Shown here in pieces: positions 1 to 8,231 of a stretch of DNA of 64,000 bases. The stretch is from NCBI RefSeq assembly GCF_038595055.1, contig NZ_CP152002.1:3640501-3704500 (forward strand), in the 5' to 3' direction. Both the position numbers and the translations under genes were made by a program. How positions within the stretch are numbered: position 1 is the stretch's first letter; each line of letters opens with the position of its first letter. The stretch is from Paenibacillus sp. FSL R7-0345 (lineage in GTDB: Bacteria; Bacillota; Bacilli; Paenibacillales; Paenibacillaceae). The notes beneath the pieces are model-generated. The model was not told the origin of the DNA and ran no database searches. It was given only the letters and a program-made list of their open reading frames with translations.

Positions 1-1
1 A

Positions 2-466
2 GGACAGGTACAGCACGCCAGCGCAGCTCTCTATCTGATGTTGCAGGCGGGAACGATTGTAGCCGCAAGATTCTTTTTGCGCAAAAAAATACCTTCTGAC
101 GGCAAATGGCATCCTGCCTTTATAAAAGCGGTCATTTTGGCCCTTACTGCTGCTTCCCTGTGTACCGGACTATCCGGTTATGGCGGATTTGTGGTATTCT
201 ATTGCGGTGCATTGCTGATGGGATTGGCCCAAGCGATGCTGTATCCGACTTTAACAACCTACTTAACCTTCGCTCTCCCGGAGTCTAATCGCAATGTGCT
301 GATCGGGCTGTTTATTGCTATGGCTGATCTGGGCGTATCGCTTGGTGGAGTATTGCTTGGTCCTGTTGCCGATTTGCTATCCTATTCCTGGATGTATATA
401 CTTTGTGCCATGCTTGGATCAGGGTTGTTTCTTTTTATTTCCAGTCAACAGCTGAAACTGAAATGA
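2..466 (+). CDS. MFS transporter, C-terminal part (cut by window edge)
   Basis: The reading frame is already open at base 2 and runs to TGA at 464-466, so the gene starts before the window. The 154 visible codons are very hydrophobic, with about five membrane-spanning stretches separated by short basic or Gly/Pro-rich loops. This resembles the last five to six helices of a major facilitator superfamily exporter, with a Gly-rich helix around LGGVLLGPVADLLS and a short polar tail. The substrate cannot be inferred. A strong hairpin terminator follows 15 bases after the stop, so this is the last gene of its transcript. The family call rests on hydropathy and loop style, not on a diagnostic motif. 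Confidence 0.7.
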   Translation, partial: GQVQHASAALYLMLQAGTIVAARFFLRKKIPSDGKWHPAFIKAVILALTAASLCTGLSGYGGFVVFYCGALLMGLAQAMLYPTLTTYLTFALPESNRNVLIGLFIAMADLGVSLGGVLLGPVADLLSYSWMYILCAMLGSGLFLFISSQQLKLK

Positions 467-480
467 AGTTAAACGGATTC

Positions 481-522
481 AAAAACATGCGTATCGTTTT
501 GCGTATGTTTTAGCATTTTTTT
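481..522 (+). terminator. Rho-independent terminator after MFS gene
   Basis: A 10-bp stem (AAAACATGCG paired with CGTATGTTTT, one G-U pair) is followed by TAGCATTTTTTT. It lies directly downstream of the MFS stop codon. From here to about 810 I see no convincing gene on either strand. Confidence 0.75.
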
Positions 523-810
523 AATAACGGTCAGTGAGGCAGAGGTGTTCTTAAAGTGAAAAGCTCGCACAGGAATTTCTATAGAACAGCCAAGAAAGCC
601 GCCGTACAACAATAAAGTAACCCATGACAGGAACGGAGAGGCTTTGCACGGCAGCCGTAGCACAAATGAATCGCCACCCATTCTTAAGGTATTTCAGTTT
701 TGCTGACATCAAGAAATACAAAAGAAATAGTATGAATAGTATGCAGTGTCTAAACTGTATCCTTTTTCTCTTTGTATAAACAGGATTATCGGCTATGTAC
801 CAAATTTATA

Positions 811-1458
811 TCAATTTCCTTTGAGAAAAGCATAAAAAAAGCTATACATTACTAAATTAACGGAGAACATTATTTCAACACGCGTATATGGATGGTTGTT
901 AATTCGCTTCATAAACTGACTCACATGAAGTCTAGTCTTATAGAATTTTTCAAAAAAGATGTTGTTCACTACGTCAGCTTTGAGCCATAGCCAAAGTCCT
1001 TCAACGGGGTTAAGGTTTGGGCTGTAAGGTGGTAGAAAGACAAGCTGCAGACGCGGATGCTCCTTTAGAAACAGTTGTAACTCGGTAGCGTGATGAATCC
1101 GACTGTTGTCCAAAATCAGAGCCATTTGGCAGAGTCCAGGTATAACGAGCCTCGAAACCCACATCGATAGGGGAATGCTGCTCCAGCATCGCGGCTAACT
1201 GATGACGCTGTTCTTCCGTAAGTTTTGTCGGTTGCCCGGGAGAATGCTCCATTTCTAAACCTGTGAGTCCTTGGGTCTGATAGGCTTGCCAATAAATACT
1301 GATTGTTTAGCGCGCACGACTAAGTAGCTCACCTATGTTCTCAAAGGTATGGCCTTCGAGAGAAGGCGAACCGCTAAATATCTTTCGTAAAGCCGTTTGT
1401 CTGAAGTTTGTTTCATCGCTGGATTCAATTGCTCAATCTCTTTGGCACTCATTTTCAT
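811..1458 (-). pseudogene. IS630-family transposase, decayed
   Basis: On the minus strand the C-terminal DDE half is intact: LDNSRIHHATEL followed by FLPPYSPNLNPVEGLW is the characteristic IS630/Tc1-like block with the last two catalytic acidic residues. Reading upstream, the N-terminal helix-turn-helix part is recognisable from an ATG at 1458 (MKMSAKEIEQLNPAMKQ, then KRLYERYLAVRLL). It is broken by a frameshift near 1360, a stop near 1310, and a frame change around 1130-1165. At that last point the middle of the protein, including the first catalytic Asp, is missing, as after an internal deletion. The remnant is about 215 codons against roughly 330-350 expected, so it cannot be active. I did not find clear terminal inverted repeats. 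Confidence 0.8.
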
Positions 1459-1776
1459 CGCCGCCTCGAGTTTATTTACTTAGGTATTACCCGATTTGGC
1501 GACGCGAAAATTATGTTAGTTTATTAATTACGTTCTATATAGATGAAATTCGATTGGGACCTAAATGGAAATGTCCACATCGAGATGGGCGCAAGAAAGA
1601 AGCGATTCAATCCATGAAATCTTATACACCTCAGAAAATTGCAATGCTCGTTATGAGTAACCCTGATGAAGAGAACTTAAAGCTACAAAAGTCAGTTGAT
1701 AAATATGTGAAAAGATTAAGTTTTTAAAACCCGTCAATTTTCAAAAAGTGGTCATACAAAGACAGTGACCGTTTGA
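1459..1776. other. Gap without a recognisable gene
   Basis: An open frame on the plus strand ends at 1727 (…PDEENLKLQKSVDKYVKRLSF) but shows no family I recognise, and its start lies inside the transposase remnant. Just after it, AAAACCC at 1726 and GGGTTTT at 1777 form the arms of an imperfect inverted repeat. This is probably debris between two pseudogenes. Confidence 0.4.
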
Positions 1777-2137
1777 GGGTTTTACGAACAGATTGAAGCG
1801 GCAGTAAAAGTAATATGGTTTATCTTCATGTTTCATCGGATGATTTTCACCTTCTTTATATGCGCGCATGGATTGGCTGATTTATTCGAGCTTAAGCAGC
1901 CATTTCACCTTTCTTATACCTTTGGCACTGTTAAGCATTCCATTGGCCATGCTAGTTTGGGATAATCCATCGGTTACAGCAGAAATAACAGCTGTCTGGC
2001 CGACAGGGGTTATCTTCTTTAATATCTTATTGCCTTTGTCTTGGCTTATATTTGGTAAAATCAAACAAATATTGATAACCAGGCAGAGCTCCAATGTTAT
2101 CGTGTTCCCTTTACTTCTTACTCGGGTAAATATATAA
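1777..2137 (+). pseudogene. GerAB-type spore germination permease, C-terminal fragment
   Basis: The piece beginning at 1777 reads GFYEQIEAAVKVIWFIF, typical of the segment preceding the last helices of GerAB/ArcD/ProY germinant receptor B subunits (the E-R/Q-I-E-A-A motif). It continues through FFICAHGLADLFELK. Around 1900 the frame shifts, and the rest continues in the frame of the ATG at 1868 as FTFLIPLALLSIPLAMLVW then VIFFNILLPLSWLIFGKIKQ, the usual C-terminal helices and basic tail. The first two thirds of the roughly 360-residue protein are absent, as are the gerAA and gerAC partners. It is therefore a truncated, frameshifted relic. It implies an ancestor with a spore germination operon and sits immediately upstream of the KtrB gene leader. 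Confidence 0.6.
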
Positions 2138-2162
2138 TTGCTCTAATTGTTGACCACAAAAA

Positions 2163-2200
2163 TGAGGAGCCTGCGTGCAGCAGGCTCCTTCTGTAATTAT
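2163..2200 (+). promoter_or_regulatory. Terminator-like hairpin in KtrB leader (copy E1)
   Basis: A perfect 10-bp stem (AGGAGCCTGC at 2165-2174, GCAGGCTCCT at 2180-2189, five-base loop) is followed by TCTGTAATT. It lies 40 bases before the KtrB start, so it may act as an attenuator or terminator of read-through from upstream. Similar AGCCTG...GGCTC hairpins followed by TYTGT occur before the nhaP and mnhE genes. No riboswitch core is visible upstream of it. Confidence 0.5.
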
Positions 2201-2231
2201 TATTATTATTAGCCAGACAGGAGCTAACACG

Positions 2232-3590
2232 ATGCCAAAAATAAAGATTCCCTTATTTGTTAGGAACTTAAACTTAACATCATCAAGAATCATTTTCCTG
2301 GGCTTTGCAGTGCCTTTAATTGTTGGAGCTATATTACTGAATTTGCCGTTTTCTTCTTCAACAGGGGAAAGTGTGGGGTGGTTGAATGCACTCTTTACTT
2401 CGACCTCGGCGATCTGTGTCACTGGATTGGTTGTCATTGACACCGGCAGTGATTTTTCCCATTTCGGGCAGATAGTAATCCTGTTCCTGATCCAACTAGG
2501 CGGTTTAGGTTTTATGACATATGGTGTCTTGATTGCCGTAATTATGGGCCGGAAGATAGGATTAAAGGAACGCATGCTCATTCAGCAATCTGCTAATGCA
2601 GTTACGCCTCAAGGGGTTGTTAGGTTGTCACTTAATATCTTTCTGATTTCAATAATTGTTGAGACTGTCGGAGCCGTTATACTTGCTCTGCGGTGGGCAG
2701 GTGAAATGGGACCGGCAAGAGCTATTTACTACGGTGTGTTCCATTCTATTTCAGCCTTTAATAATGCGGGATTCGCTTTATGGCCGGACAGCTTAAGCCG
2801 ATTTGTTGGGGATCCGTTGATTAATATTGTTATCTCACTGTTGTTTATCATTGGTGGGATCGGGTTCATTGTCATCCTTGATTTATACCGGAAAAGAAGA
2901 TGGCGGGATCTCTCTTTGCATACCAAAATTGTACTCATCACTTCCGGTTTTCTTTGTTTAGCTGGTTTTTTGATTGTATTTATGATTGAACTCTTTAATA
3001 GCCGGACCTTTGGCACGCTTTCGTGGAAGGAAAAAATATGGGCTGGATATTTTCAAGGAGTCGTTACACGGACTGCCGGTTTCAACTCTATTGATATTGG
3101 AGCGATGCTACCAGCCACCCAGTTTTTCATGATCTTCCTTATGTTCATTGGAGCCTCTTCTGGATCAACAGGCGGCGGTATTAAAACAACTACCTTTACT
3201 GTACTTCTTTTGAGTATCATTGCAACGGTAAAAGGGAGCACAGATGTACAATTTTTGAAAAAGCGCATACCACAAGAAATTGTATTCAGGGCGTTGGCTG
3301 TAATGACAATCTCAATGGGCGTGGTGCTTACAGCTACATTTCTTTTAACAATAACAGAATATCCGGAACATAATAATTTCCTTGCACTGCTGTTTGAAGC
3401 AACCTCTGCTTTTGGCACGGTCGGAATGTCCATGAACCTGACAGCTGGTCTATCCGATGCAGGAAAATGTATCATCATTATTACGATGTTTATTGGAAGA
3501 CTTGGACCCTTAACCTTGGCTTTTGCCCTTGCTCAAAAGAGTGTAAAACAAAAATATCGTTACCCTGAAGATAAATTACTGATAGGCTGA
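2232..3590 (+). CDS. ktrB: K+ uptake protein, KtrB/KtrD (Trk/Ktr) family
   Basis: This is a membrane subunit of a Ktr-type K+ (Na+-dependent) uptake system that forms the ion pore. The 452-residue protein has the four pore-loop repeats of the superfamily: TSTSAICVTG (56-65), HSISAFNNAG (about 170-180), VTRTAGFNS (about 278) and EATSAFGTVG (about 390-400). Each carries the selectivity Gly. An intramembrane gate-like glycine run, SSGSTGGGIKT, follows repeat 3. I chose ATG 2232 because AGGAG lies 8 bases upstream; the earlier in-frame GTG at 2175 falls inside the hairpin loop. No KtrA/KtrC regulatory subunit is encoded beside it, so it must pair with one elsewhere. KtrB and KtrD cannot be told apart here. 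Confidence 0.9.
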   Translation: MPKIKIPLFVRNLNLTSSRIIFLGFAVPLIVGAILLNLPFSSSTGESVGWLNALFTSTSAICVTGLVVIDTGSDFSHFGQIVILFLIQLGGLGFMTYGVLIAVIMGRKIGLKERMLIQQSANAVTPQGVVRLSLNIFLISIIVETVGAVILALRWAGEMGPARAIYYGVFHSISAFNNAGFALWPDSLSRFVGDPLINIVISLLFIIGGIGFIVILDLYRKRRWRDLSLHTKIVLITSGFLCLAGFLIVFMIELFNSRTFGTLSWKEKIWAGYFQGVVTRTAGFNSIDIGAMLPATQFFMIFLMFIGASSGSTGGGIKTTTFTVLLLSIIATVKGSTDVQFLKKRIPQEIVFRALAVMTISMGVVLTATFLLTITEYPEHNNFLALLFEATSAFGTVGMSMNLTAGLSDAGKCIIIITMFIGRLGPLTLAFALAQKSVKQKYRYPEDKLLIG

Positions 3591-3702
3591 TTCTAAGTAG
3601 TTGAAGTAGATAAATCCCATTCCGTTTTGCCTCGTTATCACACCGCTGCATGCTACAACCATGACTAACCCTTTATGTTCTCTATTATAGTCGGTCAGTA
3701 AA

Positions 3703-3756
3703 TCTTATCGCAGTCTTAATATGCTGACGAAAGTCATATTACGATCCTCATATAAA
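3703..3756 (+). promoter_or_regulatory. Promoter-like element with 11-nt-spaced TCTTA boxes
   Basis: TCTTATC (3703) and TCTTAAT (3714) are exactly 11 nt apart and are followed by CTGACGA and a TATAAA (3751-3756). The same arrangement (TCTTAAT, 11 nt, TCTTAAT, then CTGACGAA) occurs upstream of mnhE at 10576. Spacing of 11 nt is typical of direct repeats bound by OmpR/PhoB-type response regulators. As read on the plus strand it points into the antisense of the alpha/beta hydrolase gene. Confidence 0.4.
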
Positions 3757-3809
3757 GACAGCAGCCTTAGCATAAAATATGATGGATGAATGATAAAGCA
3801 AGTATGAGG

Positions 3810-4676
3810 TTACGAATCTACAGTAGTCAGGAATGAATTCAACTTCTTATGAACAGAATCTGCTCCTCTTCCCAGCCAGATTAGATGTCCCCAGCTTTCA
3901 AGAAGACAAAGTTGTGACCCTGAGATATGATATTTTGCAGCATATGCATGCTCAGGTAAAACAGCATTATCATATTTGCTGTGCATGATTAAGGTTGGAC
4001 ATAAAATGCTTTTCATTTCAGGTACAAGAGAAGAGGCCGTTTGCCTTAGGTCAAACATGAAGCCATGATGTGAACGCTGACGCTGAATCATGGCAGAAAA
4101 TTGGTCGATGTCATCTTCATTCCATTGAAGCATAATTTCAGCAGCCGGAAGTTTGCTGAAGGATGGGAGCATTTGCTTCACGACAACTTTAGGAACGCGG
4201 CCACTGAGATAAGAAAGCAGTCTCCATGTGTATTTTTCTCTGGAAGGATGAAATAGTATTCGGGCTGCTTTATAGGTTGTGTCATTTTGATCGTGCCACT
4301 TTTGGGCTACTGCAGACTGGAGTATGAGACTGCTGACACGTGTTGGATACTTCGCAGCAAATGTAATACCGGTTGGGCCGCCGGCAGACACAGCTATGAC
4401 ATGGACCTTGCTGATTTGGAGAGCATTCAATAATTGATAATAAGCTTCACAAACTGAATCCAGAGAGGGTCCCAACTCCTTGCTTGTCTTTCCGTAGCCT
4501 GCCCGAGAGGGAGTAAGGATACTGTAGCCTTGTTCCAATAGATTACTGTATCCAAGCTCCTCGTGGCAATCAGAGTGTCCTCCATGAAAAAGCAATATCG
4601 GCTTCCCTGATCCAACAAGGGTATATTCTATTCTTGATCCATTCTTTAACTGAAATAACTTAGATAATCTCGACAT
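3810..4676 (-). CDS. Alpha/beta hydrolase
   Basis: This 288-residue protein has the alpha/beta-hydrolase layout: an oxyanion region LLFHGGHSD, nucleophile elbow VSAGG (Ser in place of the usual G-x-S-x-G, here A-V-S-A-G), acid in HSKYDNAV and a late catalytic His in WGHLIWLG. The enzyme class (esterase, haloperoxidase-like) cannot be specified. The start at ATG 4676 is supported by GGGGAGG seven or so bases upstream; the frame stays open to 4859 but has no better RBS. It is transcribed opposite to its neighbours and separates the boxed promoter-like element at 3703 from the hairpin and nhaP gene to the right, so it may be an insertion into an older nhaP leader (inference). Confidence 0.85.
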   Translation of the reverse strand: MSRLSKLFQLKNGSRIEYTLVGSGKPILLFHGGHSDCHEELGYSNLLEQGYSILTPSRAGYGKTSKELGPSLDSVCEAYYQLLNALQISKVHVIAVSAGGPTGITFAAKYPTRVSSLILQSAVAQKWHDQNDTTYKAARILFHPSREKYTWRLLSYLSGRVPKVVVKQMLPSFSKLPAAEIMLQWNEDDIDQFSAMIQRQRSHHGFMFDLRQTASSLVPEMKSILCPTLIMHSKYDNAVLPEHAYAAKYHISGSQLCLLESWGHLIWLGRGADSVHKKLNSFLTTVDS

Positions 4677-4800
4677 GATCCGCCTCCCCATCTTGTGTTC
4701 ACAGATATATCTTAAACCAATAAAGTTAGTGCGGGAAGAAGCGATTCTGGTTATATCTCGTCTTAATATCCACCTCTTACGCCTATTATTTAAGCAATAA

Positions 4801-4844
4801 ACAGAAGAAGCCTGCCAACATCGGGCTCTATTTGTGCTTTTTGG
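4801..4844 (+). promoter_or_regulatory. Terminator-like hairpin upstream of nhaP (copy E2)
   Basis: AGCCTG (4809) pairs with CGGGCT (4822), with loop CCAACAT, followed by CTATTTGTGCTTTTT. The core GCCTGCCAACA.CGGGCTCT.T.TGTG.TTTT is shared with copy E3 before mnhE. The start of nhaP is 200 nt downstream. Confidence 0.45.
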
Positions 4845-5044
4845 TAATGATAAACTCATGGATAATGGGTTATTGAATAGCGACAGGGAGGACGGGTAAT
4901 GAATAAGGGGACATCTGCTGCGAAATCGCCTAAATAGCGACTATTCATTCACTGCTGTATATAATGATCAAAGCCTTTGAAAAGCGGGCAGATTAAGCTG
5001 CATGATACAGATACGAAGCTTAAAATTGAAATAAGGGGTGTACT

Positions 5045-6283
5045 ATGAATCATTTTAATGATGTATTTATTCAGATTTTAATTCTGCTTGCCATATCCAT
5101 GGCGGTCATTGCAATTGCGAAAAAATGGAATCAGCCCTATTCCATCGCGCTTGTAGTGGTAGGGCTTCTGCTGGGATTTTTACATGTTCCTGTTTTGGTG
5201 GAAGCAGAGGCTTTTATCACCCAATCGCATGTATTTCAGGCCATAATCATCTCCTTATTCCTGCCGATCCTCTTGGGGGATGCCACCCTAAAGCTTCCTT
5301 TCGCTCATCTCCGGGAACAACATAAGCCGGTGCTGGCCTTAGCTTTTGGAGGAACTCTGCTGTCATTTCTCATCATCGGCCTGGCTGTTTATTGGGGACT
5401 CGGCCTTCCGCTTATTGTTTCTTTTACTTTTGCTGCGCTGATGAGTGCGACAGACCCTATTAGTGTGATTTCGATTTTTAAATCTTTGGGTGTCCCGAAG
5501 AACATTGTTACTATTATTGAAGGAGAATCTCTTTTTAATGATGGAATTGCTGTAGTACTATTTCAAATATCTTCGGTATACCTGTTGTCTTATATGGAAA
5601 TGGGCTGGGCAGGGGTTGGCAGCGGCATTTTACTGTTCCTGAAATTTTCTTTAGGCGGTATCCTTATCGGAGCGGTAATGGGCTATTTGTTCTCGCAATT
5701 AATCCGTCTGTATGATGATTATCCGTTGGAAATCGGCTTCTCCATGCTGCTGTTCTTCGGGAGTTACTTTATAGCAGAACATTTTCATGTATCCGGAGTT
5801 ATTGCTGTCGCGGTAAGTGGACTGATCTTTGGGAATTACGGTTCGCGGATAGGCATGTCAGAGACTACCAAGGTAAATATCAATTCTTTTTGGGATGTCA
5901 TCACCCTGGTAGCTAACTCATTGATCTTCCTGATGATTGGACTTGAGATCAGAAATATTAACTTTACCGATAAATGGCTGCTTATTATAGCTTCGATTCT
6001 TATTGTGCTGGCAGGACGGACTCTCGCATTGTATGCCAGTCTTAGCTTTCTGAAGAATTTCCCGGCCTCTTGGAAAGTTGTATTGAACTGGGGCGGATTG
6101 AAGGGAAGTCTCTCCATTGCACTCGCATTAAGTCTGCCTGCAACTTTTGAAGGCAGGGAGGATATTCTGGTCTTAACCTTCAGTATTGTCCTGTTTTCCC
6201 TTCTGGTTCAAGGGCTGTCCATCAAACCGCTGGTGAAGAAAATGAAATTGACCGGGGATAATGTTATGGAAAAGTCTTTATGA
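5045..6283 (+). CDS. Na+/H+ antiporter, CPA1 (NhaP/NhaK) family
   Basis: This cytoplasmic-membrane antiporter exchanges Na+ (or K+) for protons. The 412-residue sequence is almost entirely hydrophobic with 12-13 predicted helices and holds the CPA1 signatures SATDPISVI (about 134-142, with the unwound TDP motif) and GESLFND (about 160-166, ion-binding Asp). A further conserved Arg-containing stretch, AGRTLALY, is near 325. AAGGGGTG sits 7 bases before the ATG. It lacks the C-terminal RCK domain that some CPA1/CPA2 members carry. The ClC gene follows after 51 bases on the same strand, so the two are probably co-transcribed. Confidence 0.9.
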   Translation: MNHFNDVFIQILILLAISMAVIAIAKKWNQPYSIALVVVGLLLGFLHVPVLVEAEAFITQSHVFQAIIISLFLPILLGDATLKLPFAHLREQHKPVLALAFGGTLLSFLIIGLAVYWGLGLPLIVSFTFAALMSATDPISVISIFKSLGVPKNIVTIIEGESLFNDGIAVVLFQISSVYLLSYMEMGWAGVGSGILLFLKFSLGGILIGAVMGYLFSQLIRLYDDYPLEIGFSMLLFFGSYFIAEHFHVSGVIAVAVSGLIFGNYGSRIGMSETTKVNINSFWDVITLVANSLIFLMIGLEIRNINFTDKWLLIIASILIVLAGRTLALYASLSFLKNFPASWKVVLNWGGLKGSLSIALALSLPATFEGREDILVLTFSIVLFSLLVQGLSIKPLVKKMKLTGDNVMEKSL

Positions 6284-6334
6284 AAGCTGTAAGATAGTAA
6301 CCGTGTCAAAAAATTAGCAAAGAAGGTCCTGCAA

Positions 6335-7915
6335 TTGAATGAAAATGATACCCGGAAATCGCTGAACATCTGGTTTGATTTTAAGTTCCGGCTGCTGGCC
6401 GGCGGAATAGCTGTAGGCGTGCTGTCCGGTGTAGTCGTCGTGTTTTTCCGGTTTGTCCTGGAGTATGTACTGGAACAGGTACTTATTTTTTATCGTTATC
6501 AGCTTAATCATTTATGGATCATACCCTTGTGGTTCATCGTTCTGATTGTATCCGGATGGGCAACGGGTATGCTTGTAAAAAAACAGCCTGCGATTTCCGG
6601 TAGCGGGATTCCTCAAGTTAAAGCAGTACTCCAGAATAAATTAGAGGTGAACTGGTGGAAAGCAGTATCTGCCAAATTCATTGGAGGAACCGTTAGTATC
6701 GGCGCGGGATTATCCCTCGGAAGAGAAGGCCCCTCCATTCAGATTGGCGCATTGGTGGCCCAAGGCTTCAGCAGGTTAATGCGAAGAACAAAAACAGAAG
6801 AACATATGCTGATTACCTGTGGAGCAAGCGCAGGACTGGCCGCGGCATTTAATGCACCTATTGCGGGCGTGATATTTGCATTAGAGGAAGTGCATATGAA
6901 CTTTTCTCCTCTGGTCATGATTGCCGCGCTGGCTTCCTCACTTATGGCCGATTTTGTATCGAAAGAGTTTTTTGGACTGAATCCGGTTTTTCACTTTTCC
7001 AGTATTGGCGCGATTCCGCTTAGTCAGTATTTCCATTTGATCCTCTTAGGGTTTATCGTAGGTGCAGCAGGAATCGGGTTTAATAAAGGCATATATGCCT
7101 TTCAGGATTTGTACCGGAAAATAACATGGCTGCCTGCTCATTACAGACCGGTCATTCCTTTTGTGATGGCTGGCATTGTCGGGTTATTCCTGCCTTCAGT
7201 TCTTGGGGGCGGGAACAATCTGGTCAATGATCTGGTAGCCGGTGCATTTCAAATAAAGTTTCTGCTCATTATCCTGGCAATCAAATTCTTATTCACTATG
7301 TTTAGCTACGGGTCGTCTGCTCCTGGCGGCATATTCCTGCCGATGCTGGTAATTGGCGCATTAATCGGTGTAATATACAGCAAACTGATGAATGGTCTGA
7401 TTGGGGCGCCTGTACTTAGTGAAAGCAGTTTTCTGATCTTGGCCATGGCCGGATTGCTCACTGCCAGCTTAAAAGCTCCGATCACAGGAATTATTCTAAT
7501 TACCGAAATGACAGGCTCATTTACCAATTTACTCTCCACTGGCGTGGTTTGTCTGGCGGCATACATGACAGCAGAGTTATTCCGCTCTTATCCTGTTTAC
7601 GAGGTGCTTCTTGAGCGTTTCCTGCACCAGGGCAGAGGAACACGCTCACCTGAATCTTCGGAATCTTCGTCAAAGATTATTCTGGAAATTCCCATTCATC
7701 ACGGCGCTCTCCTTGATGGCCTCTCTATCAAAGAGTTCTCATGGCCAGCCCAATGTCTGATTGTTTCGGTCAAACGCGGTTCACAGGATATGATTCCTTA
7801 CGGCGATTTAATATTAAGAGCAGGAGATTATCTGACTATTCTAACGGGGGACCACAATGTTCCTGTTGTTAATAAGTCTTTGGGGCAAGCTGCAAATATC
7901 AGCCAGTTTCAATAG
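6335..7915 (+). CDS. ClC-family chloride transporter with C-terminal RCK_C domain
   Basis: This 526-residue protein carries the three Cl--selectivity motifs of ClC proteins: GSGIP (about 89-93), GREGP (about 129-133, containing the gating Glu) and GGIFLP (about 331). Residues about 448-520 form a TrkA-C/RCK_C domain (IPIHHGALLDGLSIKE, then GDLILRAGDYLTILTG). In KtrA/KtrC and CpaA this domain type is a known c-di-AMP sensor, so c-di-AMP control of this transporter is a reasonable inference. AGAAGG lies about 9 bases before the ATG. The 3' untranslated region runs, without an obvious earlier terminator, through the complement of a c-di-AMP riboswitch to a hairpin plus T-run at 8195-8231. Confidence 0.9.
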   Translation: MNENDTRKSLNIWFDFKFRLLAGGIAVGVLSGVVVVFFRFVLEYVLEQVLIFYRYQLNHLWIIPLWFIVLIVSGWATGMLVKKQPAISGSGIPQVKAVLQNKLEVNWWKAVSAKFIGGTVSIGAGLSLGREGPSIQIGALVAQGFSRLMRRTKTEEHMLITCGASAGLAAAFNAPIAGVIFALEEVHMNFSPLVMIAALASSLMADFVSKEFFGLNPVFHFSSIGAIPLSQYFHLILLGFIVGAAGIGFNKGIYAFQDLYRKITWLPAHYRPVIPFVMAGIVGLFLPSVLGGGNNLVNDLVAGAFQIKFLLIILAIKFLFTMFSYGSSAPGGIFLPMLVIGALIGVIYSKLMNGLIGAPVLSESSFLILAMAGLLTASLKAPITGIILITEMTGSFTNLLSTGVVCLAAYMTAELFRSYPVYEVLLERFLHQGRGTRSPESSESSSKIILEIPIHHGALLDGLSIKEFSWPAQCLIVSVKRGSQDMIPYGDLILRAGDYLTILTGDHNVPVVNKSLGQAANISQFQ

Positions 7916-7933
7916 CAGGCGGGTCAAAAGAAC

Positions 7934-7962
7934 ACAAAAAGAGACCCTTAGCAAGGGTCTCT
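7934..7962 (-). terminator. Terminator of the minus-strand c-di-AMP riboswitch
   Basis: Read on the minus strand, AGAGACCC, loop TTGCTAA-like, and GGGTCTCT are followed by TTTTTGTG. The U-run is on the minus strand only. It lies 15-20 nt past the riboswitch, the normal place for an expression-platform terminator, but no gene follows it. Confidence 0.8.
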
Positions 7963-7977
7963 GGTTAATTAAAGTAC

Positions 7978-8125
7978 ATAAGGCAGACCCATCCACTGCT
8001 GACGAGGTTAGCTGACGGACTCGGGTAAGATGGTACCCTACACTCCTGTGGAATGATTCGCCCCAATAAACTGGTTCCCCCGCTTTCCGGCTGAAGAACC
8101 GGAAATTAAGCGTAATTGCATTATA
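7978..8125 (-). promoter_or_regulatory. c-di-AMP riboswitch (ydaO-yuaA type), no downstream gene
   Basis: The minus strand carries the conserved ydaO-yuaA blocks in order. ACGCTTAATTTCCGG is followed by an AGCGGGGGAACC block (about 8080-8095), GGGGCGAATCATTCC (about 8050-8065) and CCGAGTCCGTCAGC leading into TAACCTCGTCAGC (about 7995-8020). This class senses c-di-AMP and normally turns off genes for K+ transport or cell-wall remodelling. Here the transcript would run into its own terminator and then into the antisense of clc, where no minus-strand gene exists. It may be a stand-alone terminated RNA or a remnant left by rearrangement of the ion-transport region. The class call is confident; the exact ends are approximate. 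Confidence 0.88.
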
Positions 8126-8194
8126 CCCATGAAGCTTTCAGAAGTCAAAAGGCTTTACTGAAGATCTTACAATTGCATATTGTAAACGAAACGT

Positions 8195-8231
8195 TCAACC
8201 CAGATATCTGAAGGGGTTGATTTTTTTTTTT
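8195..8231 (+). terminator. Terminator for the clc transcript
   Basis: TCAACCC (8195-8201) pairs with GGGTTGA (8214-8220) and is followed by eleven T residues on the plus strand. It is the first plus-strand terminator after clc, so the clc mRNA would include the complement of the whole riboswitch. Confidence 0.7.

Noticed and set aside
469..681. Minus-strand 70-codon ORF
   Set aside because: It overlaps the MFS terminator hairpin and has no family resemblance or RBS.
1335..1727. Plus-strand 130-codon ORF as a gene
   Set aside because: Its first half is antisense to the IS630 transposase N-terminus; the rest has no recognised family.
2145..2231. c-di-AMP riboswitch before ktrB, as in B. subtilis ktr operons
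   Set aside because: None of the ydaO blocks (GCTAACCTCGT, GGGGGAACC) is present on the plus strand; only a hairpin is.
7306..7566. Minus-strand ORF downstream of the riboswitch terminator
   Set aside because: It is fully antisense to conserved clc coding sequence, 400 nt past a strong terminator, with no RBS; it is a shadow frame.
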